From positions 44,895,629 through 44,959,628 of the forward strand of contig NC_087067.1 in the NCBI RefSeq assembly GCF_963678635.1: a DNA stretch of 64,000 bases. Reading direction: 5' to 3'. The translations under genes were made by a program, and so were the position numbers. Origin of the DNA: Symsagittifera roscoffensis (taxonomy: Eukaryota > Xenacoelomorpha > Acoela > Convolutidae). The notes below the pieces were generated by a model. That model saw only the letters and a program-made list of their open reading frames with translations. It had not been told where the DNA came from and did no database searches. Positions 10,301 through 20,067 of the stretch are shown piece by piece (the stretch's first letter is position 1; every line of letters starts with the position of its first letter).

Positions 10301-10647
10301 TGTGACATTCGACCAGAATGGCCAAAATGCAATTTATGCAGACTTCGAATTTTTAGCAGTAGGCCTTCCGAGTTGATGATTTCGAAGGATTAACGACGTT
10401 ATTCGGATGATTGGCAGAACGGTGAAGGTCAGGATATTCCCGTATTTTAAAATTTTAAATTTTCGAATGATGACGTCACATTTCTGAGAAATGCTGAAAC
10501 GGCCATTTTAACAAAAAACGAGTGAAAGAACACAACAACAACATTAGTTGCGCTGACGAGAACAACTTTATCTGTGATTGCGAACAGAACGAAAATCGAG
10601 ATTAAAGAAAAACGACAACGAACTACAATAGCAGAGAACGTTCCAAG

Positions 10648-10679
10648 TTGCAACTATTGTGCTGCTACAATAGTTGCAA
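10648..10679 (+). promoter_or_regulatory. Conserved 13-bp hairpin in the LTR
   Basis: TTGCAACTATTGT and its exact complement ACAATAGTTGCAA separated by a 6-base loop. The same stem with a different loop is kept in the diverged LTR at 1416-1447, and the hairpin recurs in the 3' LTR at 34166-34197. Confidence 0.7.
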
Positions 10680-10806
10680 GGCCGTTGCCAACAACGGTGA
10701 AGGGTGAGAACCAGCCTTCCGGATTGGCGTGAAATTGAACTTAAGGAGCTTGATTCACTGGATTCAAGAATCCGGAAGGGTTTCGGGACTGGAACTTTTA
10801 GCCTTT

Positions 10807-10814
10807 TATATAAA
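10807..10814 (+). promoter_or_regulatory. Putative LTR TATA box
   Basis: TATATAAA near the middle of the LTR, repeated at 34325-34332. Position fits a U3/R boundary, but no transcription start can be confirmed. Confidence 0.45.
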
Positions 10815-11249
10815 CTTTTAGCTTCTTGTCATGTCCTGAATTGAATTTAATTAACAACTGGATTCATTTTGATAAGGATGAGAAGCTAGGAGTTGGGGGG
10901 AAAGGGTTGGTCCATCTTCGATGGAGATGATGGTTTTTATCTACTGAACAAAAACAATAGTAATATAATAAGTAGTAGCCCTGTTTTTAGGAGTGACCTC
11001 GTGGTCTGGGGATACTGAGACCCAGCCATGAGCTCACTATTTTTGCATGTAATTCAGTTAATTTGAGCGTTCTGGTCGAAGCCGGAGAGCAGTAACGTTT
11101 TTGTCGACCCGATGTAAGAAAGACCACCGAAAAGTACTGGCTTGGTAGAGACGGTGAAAAACATGCAAAGCTCTGTTTAGACGCTAGCCAGTCGTCTTAA
11201 GACTTAGTTTTGTTATCCGTCGATATGTATCTTCCGGGCGAATGTTACA

Positions 11250-14200
11250 TGTATGTTTTTATGGCGCTCCTGGGTGTTATTCTTTCATAACATCATGACC
11301 GGCGGAACCGTTAACGAGCACTCCGCGCCGAGCGGATGCTCACATTAACGCCCTTAATAGGCCTAAACTGCCGGGGCGGAAGGGTAGTTCGGAACGCGGA
11401 AGCCTTCCGGATAACCGTGAATAGTTTTTTAACCTAGTTAAAACCGAAAATTCACGAACCAGGAAGGGTGGGGGGAATCATGAACCCCTCATCCCCTGAG
11501 TGGTTTGTGACCAAAAACACTTAAAGATATAAGCAAAACCAAACAAAAAGTAGCATAGTACCCAAGAAAAACAAAAAACATAAAAAATAACCGAAAAAAC
11601 CAAAAACAGTAAAAAAGTAAAAAATCAGTAGAAATCATCCCCCCAGACAAGATGTGATTCAACCCCCCGTTTGTTGTTGATAGATATATTGTTGTTACAG
11701 GCATTTATATCAGTCAGGATCGTTACGATCAATTTTGTGGCCCGTTTGTGAGGCTTGTACTGTAGGGTTATTTGAGCATTTAAGCACGTTAATGATAAAT
11801 TGCGCTCAAACCGGAAGGGTCAGCTGATTTGCGCTCAATTCGGAAGGGTCTTGGGTGAAGACCGATCCGGCAAGCAGTACAAGGAGCAACAAGAAGGGGC
11901 TCAACGACAACAACAATCGACTGTTGGGTATCGTTAACAAGTTTTGTATCCCTTTTGGTACAAAGAGTAAGATAGTGATCTGTGGGGGGCTCGACAGTGC
12001 TGCACTGTAGTGACCCTTCACCGAACTGCGAATATCCGAGTTAAGCACCTTAATTCGGATAATAAACAAACCCGGAGGGGTATAGTATTACTAATATTAT
12101 TACTTCTATAGCCTATATTAATAGTCTTATATCGTTTTTCAGTGAAAAACAACGAAAACAGACCGGTTTTTAGGGTCAAAATAGCGATATTTTGATCCCC
12201 CCACAAGTCGCGATTTTTGAGATATCGATATTTTTTGAAACGGAAAAAAGCGCTAAGTTAGTGTGTTACATCGTAACTGCACTACTGTAATAAGTAGAAC
12301 CGGTTAACTTTAGTTCGGAAGTGATTGGAACTAGTTTGGTACCAAAAACCAAATTTTCCCAATTTTTGATAGTAAGAAACACTATAAAATCAGAAAATTT
12401 TTTGAAATCTTTGAGTTAGGACAGTAAAAATAGTTGTTCGGACAACGTCCACTAGTGAATCTACGAGTTTTAAAACCCGCTACCCGAAAGCCTTCCGGGT
12501 TGCAGAGAAATCGAACATAACGTGTTTGATTTGGTGGATTCATCAATCCGGAGGGGTCCAGGTAGCATAGTTTTTCGCAAATTTTTTCTACAAAAGCGTT
12601 TTAGATCGGGTCTTTTGCATTGAACTAGAAGAGTATAGGCCTTGTGAGCTCAGATCAATAATTTTTAGGTCGAAAGGACCAGATTTGCGGAAAAAGTTAG
12701 GCGGAACCTATAAGAGAGAAAATTTTTGAATTTGGAAAAAAGACGTTTTGGTTAATAACTTTGGAACTACAGAGCATATCGAGTCAATCTTGGTACCATT
12801 AGATCAGAAATTAGCTGAACTTACTAGTAGGAAAGAGAATTACTCGAAAAAGCGAGCGAGAAAATTTTTTGAGATTGTTTTTAGCAAATTACACAAATCC
12901 GGAGGGGTACACCCTTCACGTTTTATAAATTTTTCTGAAAAACCCTTATACCCCTACCAAAAGTTGATAGCGATTGAACTAAGTAACTTAGGACAGTTCT
13001 AGACAAAAAGGGAGGGCTGAAGGCACAAGACAACCATAATAGAGTCGAAATTAGGCAAGTGATAAGACCCTTCACCGTTAGTGTGAATTGTCAAATAAGT
13101 GCCTTAACTTCAATCCGGAGGGGTCTAGGAAAGGACCCTATACCCTTCCCAGTTAATTCAAACAGCATAAAAGCAACGCAGAACGTATCCGGAGGGGTAT
13201 AAGCTGAAATTAAGAAAACTACGAAAAGCTACTTTGACAGAGCTAAGGGCTCCCAATCCGGAGGGGTCGAAATTTTTCAAAGTCAGAGGGGTCCGAATCC
13301 GGAGGGGTCTACTTTCCACAAAACCGGAGGGGTCCGAATCCGGAGGGGTCTTATAGTTGCTAATTCGGAGGGGTCCAAATCCGGAGGGGTCTACTATTAA
13401 CTAACTCGGAGGGGTCCCAATCCGGAGGGGTCTATATTCTGACAGTCCGGAAGGGTCCTATTTGTGCCAATCCGGAGGGGTATTATTTTATTAAGGACTT
13501 AGGTAAACGAAAGAAAGACTAAAAAGCGAGAGGTATTAGGTTATTAATACACAGGCTAGGTATCAGTGACTGCACTGGTAACTTGCCTTTCAAAAAGAAC
13601 CAGACTAATACAAAACAGGTCCGAACTCGGATATTCGCGACACTAAGTCTAAATTAAAAAGAGCGTGACTCATTGGTGTGGATTGAAACATAATACGTTT
13701 TTGGGAAAAGTGACTGCCCTGAGGATTTTAGTAGGTCTAGCTCGGGCAGTCCGAAGGCAGATAGGTAACACAGTACTCGGTGGGTGCAATAGACGCCCAC
13801 TTGAGAAAATTACTGCCTTCAAAGTTTTGTCTGTTTGGTGCAGCACCAAGCAGGGAAAGCTTTTTCTTTAAAAGACAGGTTCAACTATTGTACTGCAACC
13901 GACTAAGAGTACAAGACACATACGTTTTTTTTACATATACATTCATATTGTGTCAATATATATTTTGTTTTTGATTTTAAATCAACGTAAACTGTGCTTG
14001 ATTGGGTAGTGAATACACTATCTTTTAAATTGACTGATAACATCATATTGTGCTAGTTTCCAGATCTTTGGACCGGTAATCGGTTAGTGTGAATAAATTT
14101 TATACAATCTGTACTCTGACAACATACAGGGATTCGTGGTCACTATTTAATAGAATCTGGTGAAATTTATTGTGTTGTGTCATTATTGTTGTTAATAAAA

Positions 14201-14257
14201 CTATAAGGTCTCTAGCAATTGAGTCAAGAGTAGGCATAGGAAAGTGACAAATAGAGA
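11250..14257 (+). other. Long untranslated leader of the giant element
   Basis: 3 kb with stops in all frames. A possible tRNA primer-binding site is TGGCGCTCCTGGGTG from 11264, but it lies about 14 bp inside the LTR end and its 3' part does not resemble a T-arm complement. The leader holds A-rich and T-rich stretches, several CCCTTCACCG motifs and the CCGGAGGGGT array. A short frame at 12748-13002 has no ATG start and was not called. Confidence 0.7.
12540..13485 (+). repeat. Array of CCGGAGGGGTC motifs in the leader
   Basis: About 15 copies of a 12-14 bp motif, mostly AATCCGGAGGGGTC, densest at 13,250-13,480 where pairs sit roughly 15 bp apart. A few more copies (CCGGAAGGGT variants) occur at 11,370-12,075 and in the LTR. 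Spacers between copies are unrelated. Confidence 0.85.
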
Positions 14258-15943
14258 ATGAGTTTAGAAAAGTCAAGGATACCAAAACGAGGTAATAGCT
14301 CTAGGAAATTCTTACCTGAAAAGCAAAGAAAAACGATGACCGATCCTTTTGTGGATTGGATCAAGCGATCCCGGTCTGACAAAAGGGGGACGGTTTCAGG
14401 CAGAATGGTTGAAACGAGAAGTCAAAAGACCTCAGAAGAGCGAAGAGAACTGTTAGAAGCGGAGGTCAATGCGAACCATACCATGAATGACAACCAGGAA
14501 GTAAATGAACTGGAAGGGAGAGGCAGAAGGCTGGCGAGTGAATCTACCCCGGTAGAACAAGGCCATGATTTTGCCACTTCCACCGGGACATTGGATCGAG
14601 AGGAGATGTCGGAACTGTCCGACATCTCAACTGAAGTAACGGCAACTAGAAGATCTCCGACAGACAACACTATGATGGCAGGCGGAACGGGGAAACAAAC
14701 AACGTCATCATCATTCTCAGAAAGAATGAAGAACACCTTCGGAAACATCTTTCCATTCAGCATGGGAGGAGGAGCAGGAAATGACGGTGAATCCCAGGAG
14801 GAAGAGGATGAAGAGGAGCAAGAGGACTTTGGATCTCAGGTCAGCCTCAACAGTTCGATCCAGGAGAACGAGGCATACGTCGGAAGAGAGACTGGAACCA
14901 TGGACAAATTTGGTGTAGTGACAACGATAAGCAAAGAGGCAAACACACCAGGCCAGTCAAAAGACTTCGCGATTAGGACAAGTTCAGAGCCACAAACTGG
15001 AGAGAGTAGAACCAGAGGGCTAGGCAACGCGTTAGCGGATTCCGAAATAGATAATGAAAAGACGTCAAGACAGAGAGTCAAGGCCCGGATCTCGACCAGC
15101 ACGAAGCTACCTGGGACCGACAGAGTTACACCACCACTAGTGACGCCACTCATGGATAACGGGGCAGCACTAGAGGAAGCCTTAAACAACATAGTGGGCA
15201 GTTTAGGAGAACAAAATGAACAGATGTCGATAAGGATGAGTGAACTGGAAAGAGCAGTTCACATTGAAAGAGAAAGTCTGCGGGAAGAAATAAACCGCAA
15301 CAGACAAGAAGTTGGCAGAAGCGAAAAACGCTTGAAAGAAAGAACGGACGAACATATGACGAGGAACTTGTCGCGAATGACAAGAGAGGCGGAACAGAGG
15401 GAGTTACGCTTAAGAGCAGACATGGAGAAGTTAAGAATTCAGCAAGAGCAGTCTCTTGGGACTCTTGACACAAAGATAGATGCGATGATGGAGAGGCGAA
15501 CTCAGGCTATCATGGATAGGTTGGACGGGCTACTAAGCAGCAAGAGTGGACCAAAAGAAGGAGAACCGAATTCGGGAGGTCCCAGCAGGGAACCGAGGGT
15601 GAATTTCAATGAACATCAAAAGAGGAAGACGTATGAATCCACTAGAGGCAGGGGCAGTTCATCAGGCTATGCCACAAGGGATAATGGAGCATGGGGCCCG
15701 AACAATAGAGCAAGTTCAACGGGGACAGACCAACGCAAGGCACACATGCGACTGGGAGAAGTGATTCCGGCAACAGGGGGCATGCAAGCCCGAGGAGGAG
15801 TCATGTGGGCCAAGCGGGAAACACTCACGGTGATTCGGACTGTAGGGATGCACCGCACACAGAGCCTTCGACGAGGTGTGAGGACACTCAAACGGGACAC
15901 TCAAGGGATGCTACTGCAATGGCCACGGCATTTGAACCCCTGA
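14258..15943 (+). CDS. gag: First Gag-like protein of the giant element
   Basis: 561 codons from ATG. The N-terminal half is polar and low in complexity (Ser, Glu, Gly-rich, acidic EEEDEEEQEDF near 185). Residues about 305-430 look like a long coiled coil (LRADMEKLRIQQEQSLGTL), followed by an Arg/Gly-rich tail that may bind RNA. No zinc knuckle lies in this frame; the capsid-like part and knuckles are in the next frame, which overlaps by about 140 bp in the -1 register. I infer this is the N-terminal part of a Gag-Pol precursor reached by -1 frameshifting, or a separate matrix-like protein. No classic slippery heptamer was pinned down. Confidence 0.7.
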   Translation: MSLEKSRIPKRGNSSRKFLPEKQRKTMTDPFVDWIKRSRSDKRGTVSGRMVETRSQKTSEERRELLEAEVNANHTMNDNQEVNELEGRGRRLASESTPVEQGHDFATSTGTLDREEMSELSDISTEVTATRRSPTDNTMMAGGTGKQTTSSSFSERMKNTFGNIFPFSMGGGAGNDGESQEEEDEEEQEDFGSQVSLNSSIQENEAYVGRETGTMDKFGVVTTISKEANTPGQSKDFAIRTSSEPQTGESRTRGLGNALADSEIDNEKTSRQRVKARISTSTKLPGTDRVTPPLVTPLMDNGAALEEALNNIVGSLGEQNEQMSIRMSELERAVHIERESLREEINRNRQEVGRSEKRLKERTDEHMTRNLSRMTREAEQRELRLRADMEKLRIQQEQSLGTLDTKIDAMMERRTQAIMDRLDGLLSSKSGPKEGEPNSGGPSREPRVNFNEHQKRKTYESTRGRGSSSGYATRDNGAWGPNNRASSTGTDQRKAHMRLGEVIPATGGMQARGGVMWAKRETLTVIRTVGMHRTQSLRRGVRTLKRDTQGMLLQWPRHLNP

Positions 15944-18900
15944 ACAGGTCTCTGGAGACATTCCTCACGAGGTTATCTAAAACCAATGAACGCAGTGAGA
16001 AGTCCAGAAGAGTCTTTAAGAAGCCAAGATGCTACAAAGACGAATCTGATGGCTGTATTGATACCTGGATAGAGGTAATGAAGCTGCATTTCGAGGAAGA
16101 GGACTTGTCTGAGAGACAGGAATGCAGCGCGCTCACCAGCAACTTAGAAGGGACAGCCCTGAACTGTGTCATGGCCAAGAAACAGTATCAACGTGACACT
16201 GCTGAGAAAATCTTCGAAATCTTGTTAAACCGTTTCGGATCAGGGGTGCAGGGGCACCAGGCGATGATGCGCTTCGAGAAACGGAGGCAACGAGAAGATG
16301 AAACAATAGACAAGTTTCTCGATGATTTGGAAATGCTGAGAAGACGCAGCCAACCGGATGAGTCAAACCGAAGGATGAACCTGGCCGTAGCCTCAAAATT
16401 CATCGATGGTGTGAAAAATGATGAACTTCGTACCATGCTAGCAACGCATTACACACCACTATCAACTAATGCGCCAACACCGGAGGAGTTGAGGCTCAAA
16501 TCAAAAGAGTATCTTTTGTTGAAACCTCCTTCGAGATCTGGATATTACAAGAACAATTATGGCAATTTTAACAACGGACCAGCAAACCAAGGGAACAATT
16601 GGTACAAACCGAGGGATGATATGGACAAGAGACGTTCTTGTGCTAATTGCAGTTCAACAGACCATCATGTGTCAGCATGCCCAGCTTACAAACAAGGCAT
16701 GAAAGCAATAGGCTTTAGCCTCGAGGACGAAGATGCGTCAGAGTTGGATCATGAGGATTTCATGAGAGGAGTAATTGCGAAATTTGGCCCGAGGTGTTTC
16801 TTTTGTAACTTGGAAGGTCATTTTAAATCAGATTGTCCGCAATTCTGGGATGCAGTGGCAGACATCAAGCATCCAAGACATGAAGAAGCTTTGTCAGGAG
16901 TGAAAGCCAGCAAGGCTCGACTTTTGAGTGAAGCGGAGGCACGCAGAAAGGATAAACCTCAAGAGCTGGTGGCAAAGAAGATGCAAGCGGTAACAGAAGA
17001 AGCACGTGAACCGGAACCAGCAACTGCGGCCGATGACTTCAAAATCGATTATAGGGCAGCTGCGAGGGATGCTATAAATAGAGTACAGCAGGAACTAGTG
17101 ACGAAAGAGATTGAGCAAAAGGTGAAACTCGAGCTGGAGAATGCAAAATTACAGGAGCAACTGAACGCCTTTGAAGCAACGGAAGTTGAAGAGGCAAAAG
17201 CACCAAGCAGCTTGAGCATGAAACTTAATTTTATCTCTGGTCAGAGGTTCGGTATGGCACCGCAAGGAAGTAAAATACAATCGATAATCTCGGTGGCAGG
17301 GCATCAGGTAATCAGAAATCTGAGTGAACCATCTGAGTTCACTTTGATGCATTTGGACACATATGCAGACTATCTGAGGCAGATGGAGCCACGCACCGAG
17401 TCGAGGGCTGTGAGGGCACTACTAACCACGAGTGGCCCTCGCATGAAGAAACTTCATGGACGCTACCTAGAAGTCTATGGGCCGTATCAAGTGATGCTGA
17501 ACGTGGATGGGATCAGCATCTACACCAGGACTTATGTAACAACAGATGATGACCAAATAGGGCAGATCTATTTGGGAGAAGAGGAACTCAAGGTCCGCAG
17601 GATAGGCAATGACGCCATGATGGAACAAGACGCAGTACACATTGGATATGAAGCAGATGTGACAGCACATCTGCTCGACACCAACGGAACAAAAATCGGA
17701 GTCACAGGGCTTCTGGACACAGGAGCGGTAGTGAGTGTGATGCCGATAAAAACTTGGGAAAGAATGGGCTTCACGCGGGAAGATCGGATTCCAACGAATC
17801 TCCGACTGGCTGCAGCCAATCGAGGAGCTATCTACGTAGCCGGAAGAACACCAATAACGGTCCTTCACATGGGAGGACGAGACCTTTGGATGAGCTTCCT
17901 GGTGGTAGAGAATCTGGACGACGCCGACCAATTCATCTTGGGCAGAGATTTTGTCAGGAATTTTGACGTGATGATTGATTTGAACAACGGTCTGATACGG
18001 ATTAGAAACCCGGACCGAAAGTATGTTAAGAGACCAATTAATAGGATAATAACAGACGAAAATAAGATACCAGTTTTTTTGGATAGAAAAGTAAAATTAC
18101 AACCAGGACAAGCTGTAGTAGCAATTTTTAGAATGAGAAATTTGAATTCGTTGAGTGATAGTAAACAGGTTTGCTTGGTACCGAATCCAAATAGTCAGAG
18201 TTCGGTGATTTTAGGCCGGAGCTTCTCGGTAACGCGAAACGGACTGTGTGTCAGTGTGTTGTTGAACACACTGGACACTACGGTTTCAATCCAGCGTGGA
18301 AAGAAGCTTGGCTACGCTTTGCCGATGAGGACCGACTATGAGGAGACACAAAACTTGAAGAAACATAATGTGAAAGACTGTCCTTATCATGCCAATAAAC
18401 ATAAAATTTTAAAGAGGATCAATGAATTAAAATCTATTCATAAATTGTTTTCAATGAAATCCGAAACGGACGACGGCTTATCAAGCTGCTCGAATTTTCC
18501 GGAACGCCCCTCGTCATACGAACTAGAATCTGACAAACCGGTTTTGCCAGAAATAGAACATTTAAAAGGAAAAATAGGTGAGGGAGATTTTGAAAAATTG
18601 CGGGACCTCCTAAATCGGAACGCCGAGGTATTTTCAAAACATAAGGCGGACATCGGTTGCTGTAATTTCGTCGAACACGAAATCGAACTAGAAGAGGGCG
18701 CCGTTCCCCATAGGGAAGGCGCAAGGCGAATGACGCCACATAAATCGGAAGCGTGCCGAGCGGAAATAGAAATGTTGCTTGAATACGACATGATAGAACC
18801 CTCGAAATCGCCGTGGGCTTGCGGGGTAGTCATGGCAAAAAAGAAAGGGGGGCAGCTTAGATTTTGTTGCGACTTTCGTTACTTGAACGCGGTAACGATT

Positions 18901-20067
18901 AAAGATGCGTACCCGATACCGCGAATAGACGAGAGCCTATCTAAACTTGGTGATGCAAAGTTCTTCACCACATTGGACTTGGGTTCTGCCTTCTGGCAGG
19001 TTCCTCTGCGAAAGAAGGACAGAGAGAAAACCGGATTCGCGTGCGAATTGGGGTTGTACCAGTGGAAGAGGATGCCCTTCGGCTTGTGCAATGCAACAGC
19101 AACTTTTCAAAGGCTGATGGCTCAGGCTTTGACAGGAGTGACCAAAAAGTACGGGAATCTCTTGATGTGCTACGTGGATGACGTAGTCATAGCGACACCA
19201 ACCCTGGGGGATCACATTGATCGACTCGATGAGGTCTTCGGATGTATGAAAAGAGCAGGCTTGAAATGCAAACCATCGAAATGTGAAATCCTGAGGGATT
19301 CGATCAAGTACCTGGGAAGAATGGTGGACAGGCATGGTGTGAGGCCAGATCCGGAAGCAGTAGAAGCAGTGATGACATGGAAGGCTCCAAGAACGGACAC
19401 ACAGCTCATGAGCTTCCTAGGGTTTGCCAATTACTACCGAGAATTCATAAAAGGATACGCGGACAAGGTGTACCCGATGCAGAAGCTGATGCGCAACAAG
19501 GGGAAGAAGTTCGAGTGGAACGATGAGGCACAGGTTACCTTCGAGAACATAAAGCGGGAACTGTGCGAAGCGCCAGTGCTGGGCATGCCTACAGAAAAGG
19601 GCATGTATGTTCTCGACACAGACGCATCGGTGGTGGCCATCTCAGGAATATTGCATCAAGAGCAAGAGTGGAACGGAAGAACAGTTCTCCGTCCCATTGC
19701 ATACGGCAGCAAAGTCTTGAGTGACACAGAGATGAAATATGGCGCACCAAAAGCAGAAATGTTTGCAGTAGTCACCTTCGTGGAGAAGTACCGTGCATAC
19801 TTGGGGAGCGCTCCCTTCAAGTTACGCGTAGACAACAGAGCGTTATCCTGGTTGAAGACCTACTCGATGGATCAGAGTTATATTGGTAGATGGATAGTAA
19901 GACTGGATGGCTACCATATGATAATCGAACATAGGATGCGTGATAAACACCAGAATGCTGACAGCCTCAGTAAGAAAACTGAGTTCTATGAAAGATTGGA
20001 GCAGAAGCAGGCCAATCAGGCGGAAAAAAAAGGAGGGATTCTCGTTTCTGGACAAAGAAACTTATGA
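15805..20067 (+). CDS. pol: Gag capsid/zinc knuckles, protease, reverse transcriptase, RNase H
   Basis: About 1,420 codons; the frame opens without ATG (the first is at codon 39), so a -1 shift from the preceding frame is likely. In order: a gypsy-type capsid region (about 80-240, LEGTALN, FEKRRQREDETIDKFL); two CCHC knuckles (C279/C282/H287/C292 and C331/C334/H339/C344); a retropepsin DTGA (638-641) with ILGRDF; RT from about 950, with TTLDLGSAFWQ, RMPFGLCNA and CYVDDVV (1122-1128); RNase H from about 1265 (YVLDTDAS, Glu1318, VDNRAL). The frame is intact. It ends 38 bases after a run of eight A residues, past which the integrase frame is open. Confidence 0.95.
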   Translation: MGQAGNTHGDSDCRDAPHTEPSTRCEDTQTGHSRDATAMATAFEPLNRSLETFLTRLSKTNERSEKSRRVFKKPRCYKDESDGCIDTWIEVMKLHFEEEDLSERQECSALTSNLEGTALNCVMAKKQYQRDTAEKIFEILLNRFGSGVQGHQAMMRFEKRRQREDETIDKFLDDLEMLRRRSQPDESNRRMNLAVASKFIDGVKNDELRTMLATHYTPLSTNAPTPEELRLKSKEYLLLKPPSRSGYYKNNYGNFNNGPANQGNNWYKPRDDMDKRRSCANCSSTDHHVSACPAYKQGMKAIGFSLEDEDASELDHEDFMRGVIAKFGPRCFFCNLEGHFKSDCPQFWDAVADIKHPRHEEALSGVKASKARLLSEAEARRKDKPQELVAKKMQAVTEEAREPEPATAADDFKIDYRAAARDAINRVQQELVTKEIEQKVKLELENAKLQEQLNAFEATEVEEAKAPSSLSMKLNFISGQRFGMAPQGSKIQSIISVAGHQVIRNLSEPSEFTLMHLDTYADYLRQMEPRTESRAVRALLTTSGPRMKKLHGRYLEVYGPYQVMLNVDGISIYTRTYVTTDDDQIGQIYLGEEELKVRRIGNDAMMEQDAVHIGYEADVTAHLLDTNGTKIGVTGLLDTGAVVSVMPIKTWERMGFTREDRIPTNLRLAAANRGAIYVAGRTPITVLHMGGRDLWMSFLVVENLDDADQFILGRDFVRNFDVMIDLNNGLIRIRNPDRKYVKRPINRIITDENKIPVFLDRKVKLQPGQAVVAIFRMRNLNSLSDSKQVCLVPNPNSQSSVILGRSFSVTRNGLCVSVLLNTLDTTVSIQRGKKLGYALPMRTDYEETQNLKKHNVKDCPYHANKHKILKRINELKSIHKLFSMKSETDDGLSSCSNFPERPSSYELESDKPVLPEIEHLKGKIGEGDFEKLRDLLNRNAEVFSKHKADIGCCNFVEHEIELEEGAVPHREGARRMTPHKSEACRAEIEMLLEYDMIEPSKSPWACGVVMAKKKGGQLRFCCDFRYLNAVTIKDAYPIPRIDESLSKLGDAKFFTTLDLGSAFWQVPLRKKDREKTGFACELGLYQWKRMPFGLCNATATFQRLMAQALTGVTKKYGNLLMCYVDDVVIATPTLGDHIDRLDEVFGCMKRAGLKCKPSKCEILRDSIKYLGRMVDRHGVRPDPEAVEAVMTWKAPRTDTQLMSFLGFANYYREFIKGYADKVYPMQKLMRNKGKKFEWNDEAQVTFENIKRELCEAPVLGMPTEKGMYVLDTDASVVAISGILHQEQEWNGRTVLRPIAYGSKVLSDTEMKYGAPKAEMFAVVTFVEKYRAYLGSAPFKLRVDNRALSWLKTYSMDQSYIGRWIVRLDGYHMIIEHRMRDKHQNADSLSKKTEFYERLEQKQANQAEKKGGILVSGQRNL

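Larger units (their letters stand above)
10301..11249 (+). repeat. 5' LTR of the giant element
   Basis: 949 bp, TG...CA ends. I see two differences from the 3' LTR (near 10345 and 10616), so the insertion is very recent. It contains a TATA-like box, a 13-bp hairpin and CCGGAAGGGT-type motifs. Confidence 0.95.

Noticed and set aside
10447-10653. 68-codon minus-strand frames in both LTRs
   Set aside because: Hydrophobic but lie wholly in LTR regulatory sequence and are not kept in the diverged LTR.
12748-13002. 84-codon frame in the leader of the giant element
   Set aside because: Starts at TTG, contains the repeat motif, and shows no protein-like pattern.
13250-13485. CRISPR array
   Set aside because: Repeats of 12-14 bp with very short, irregular spacers inside a eukaryotic retroelement leader.
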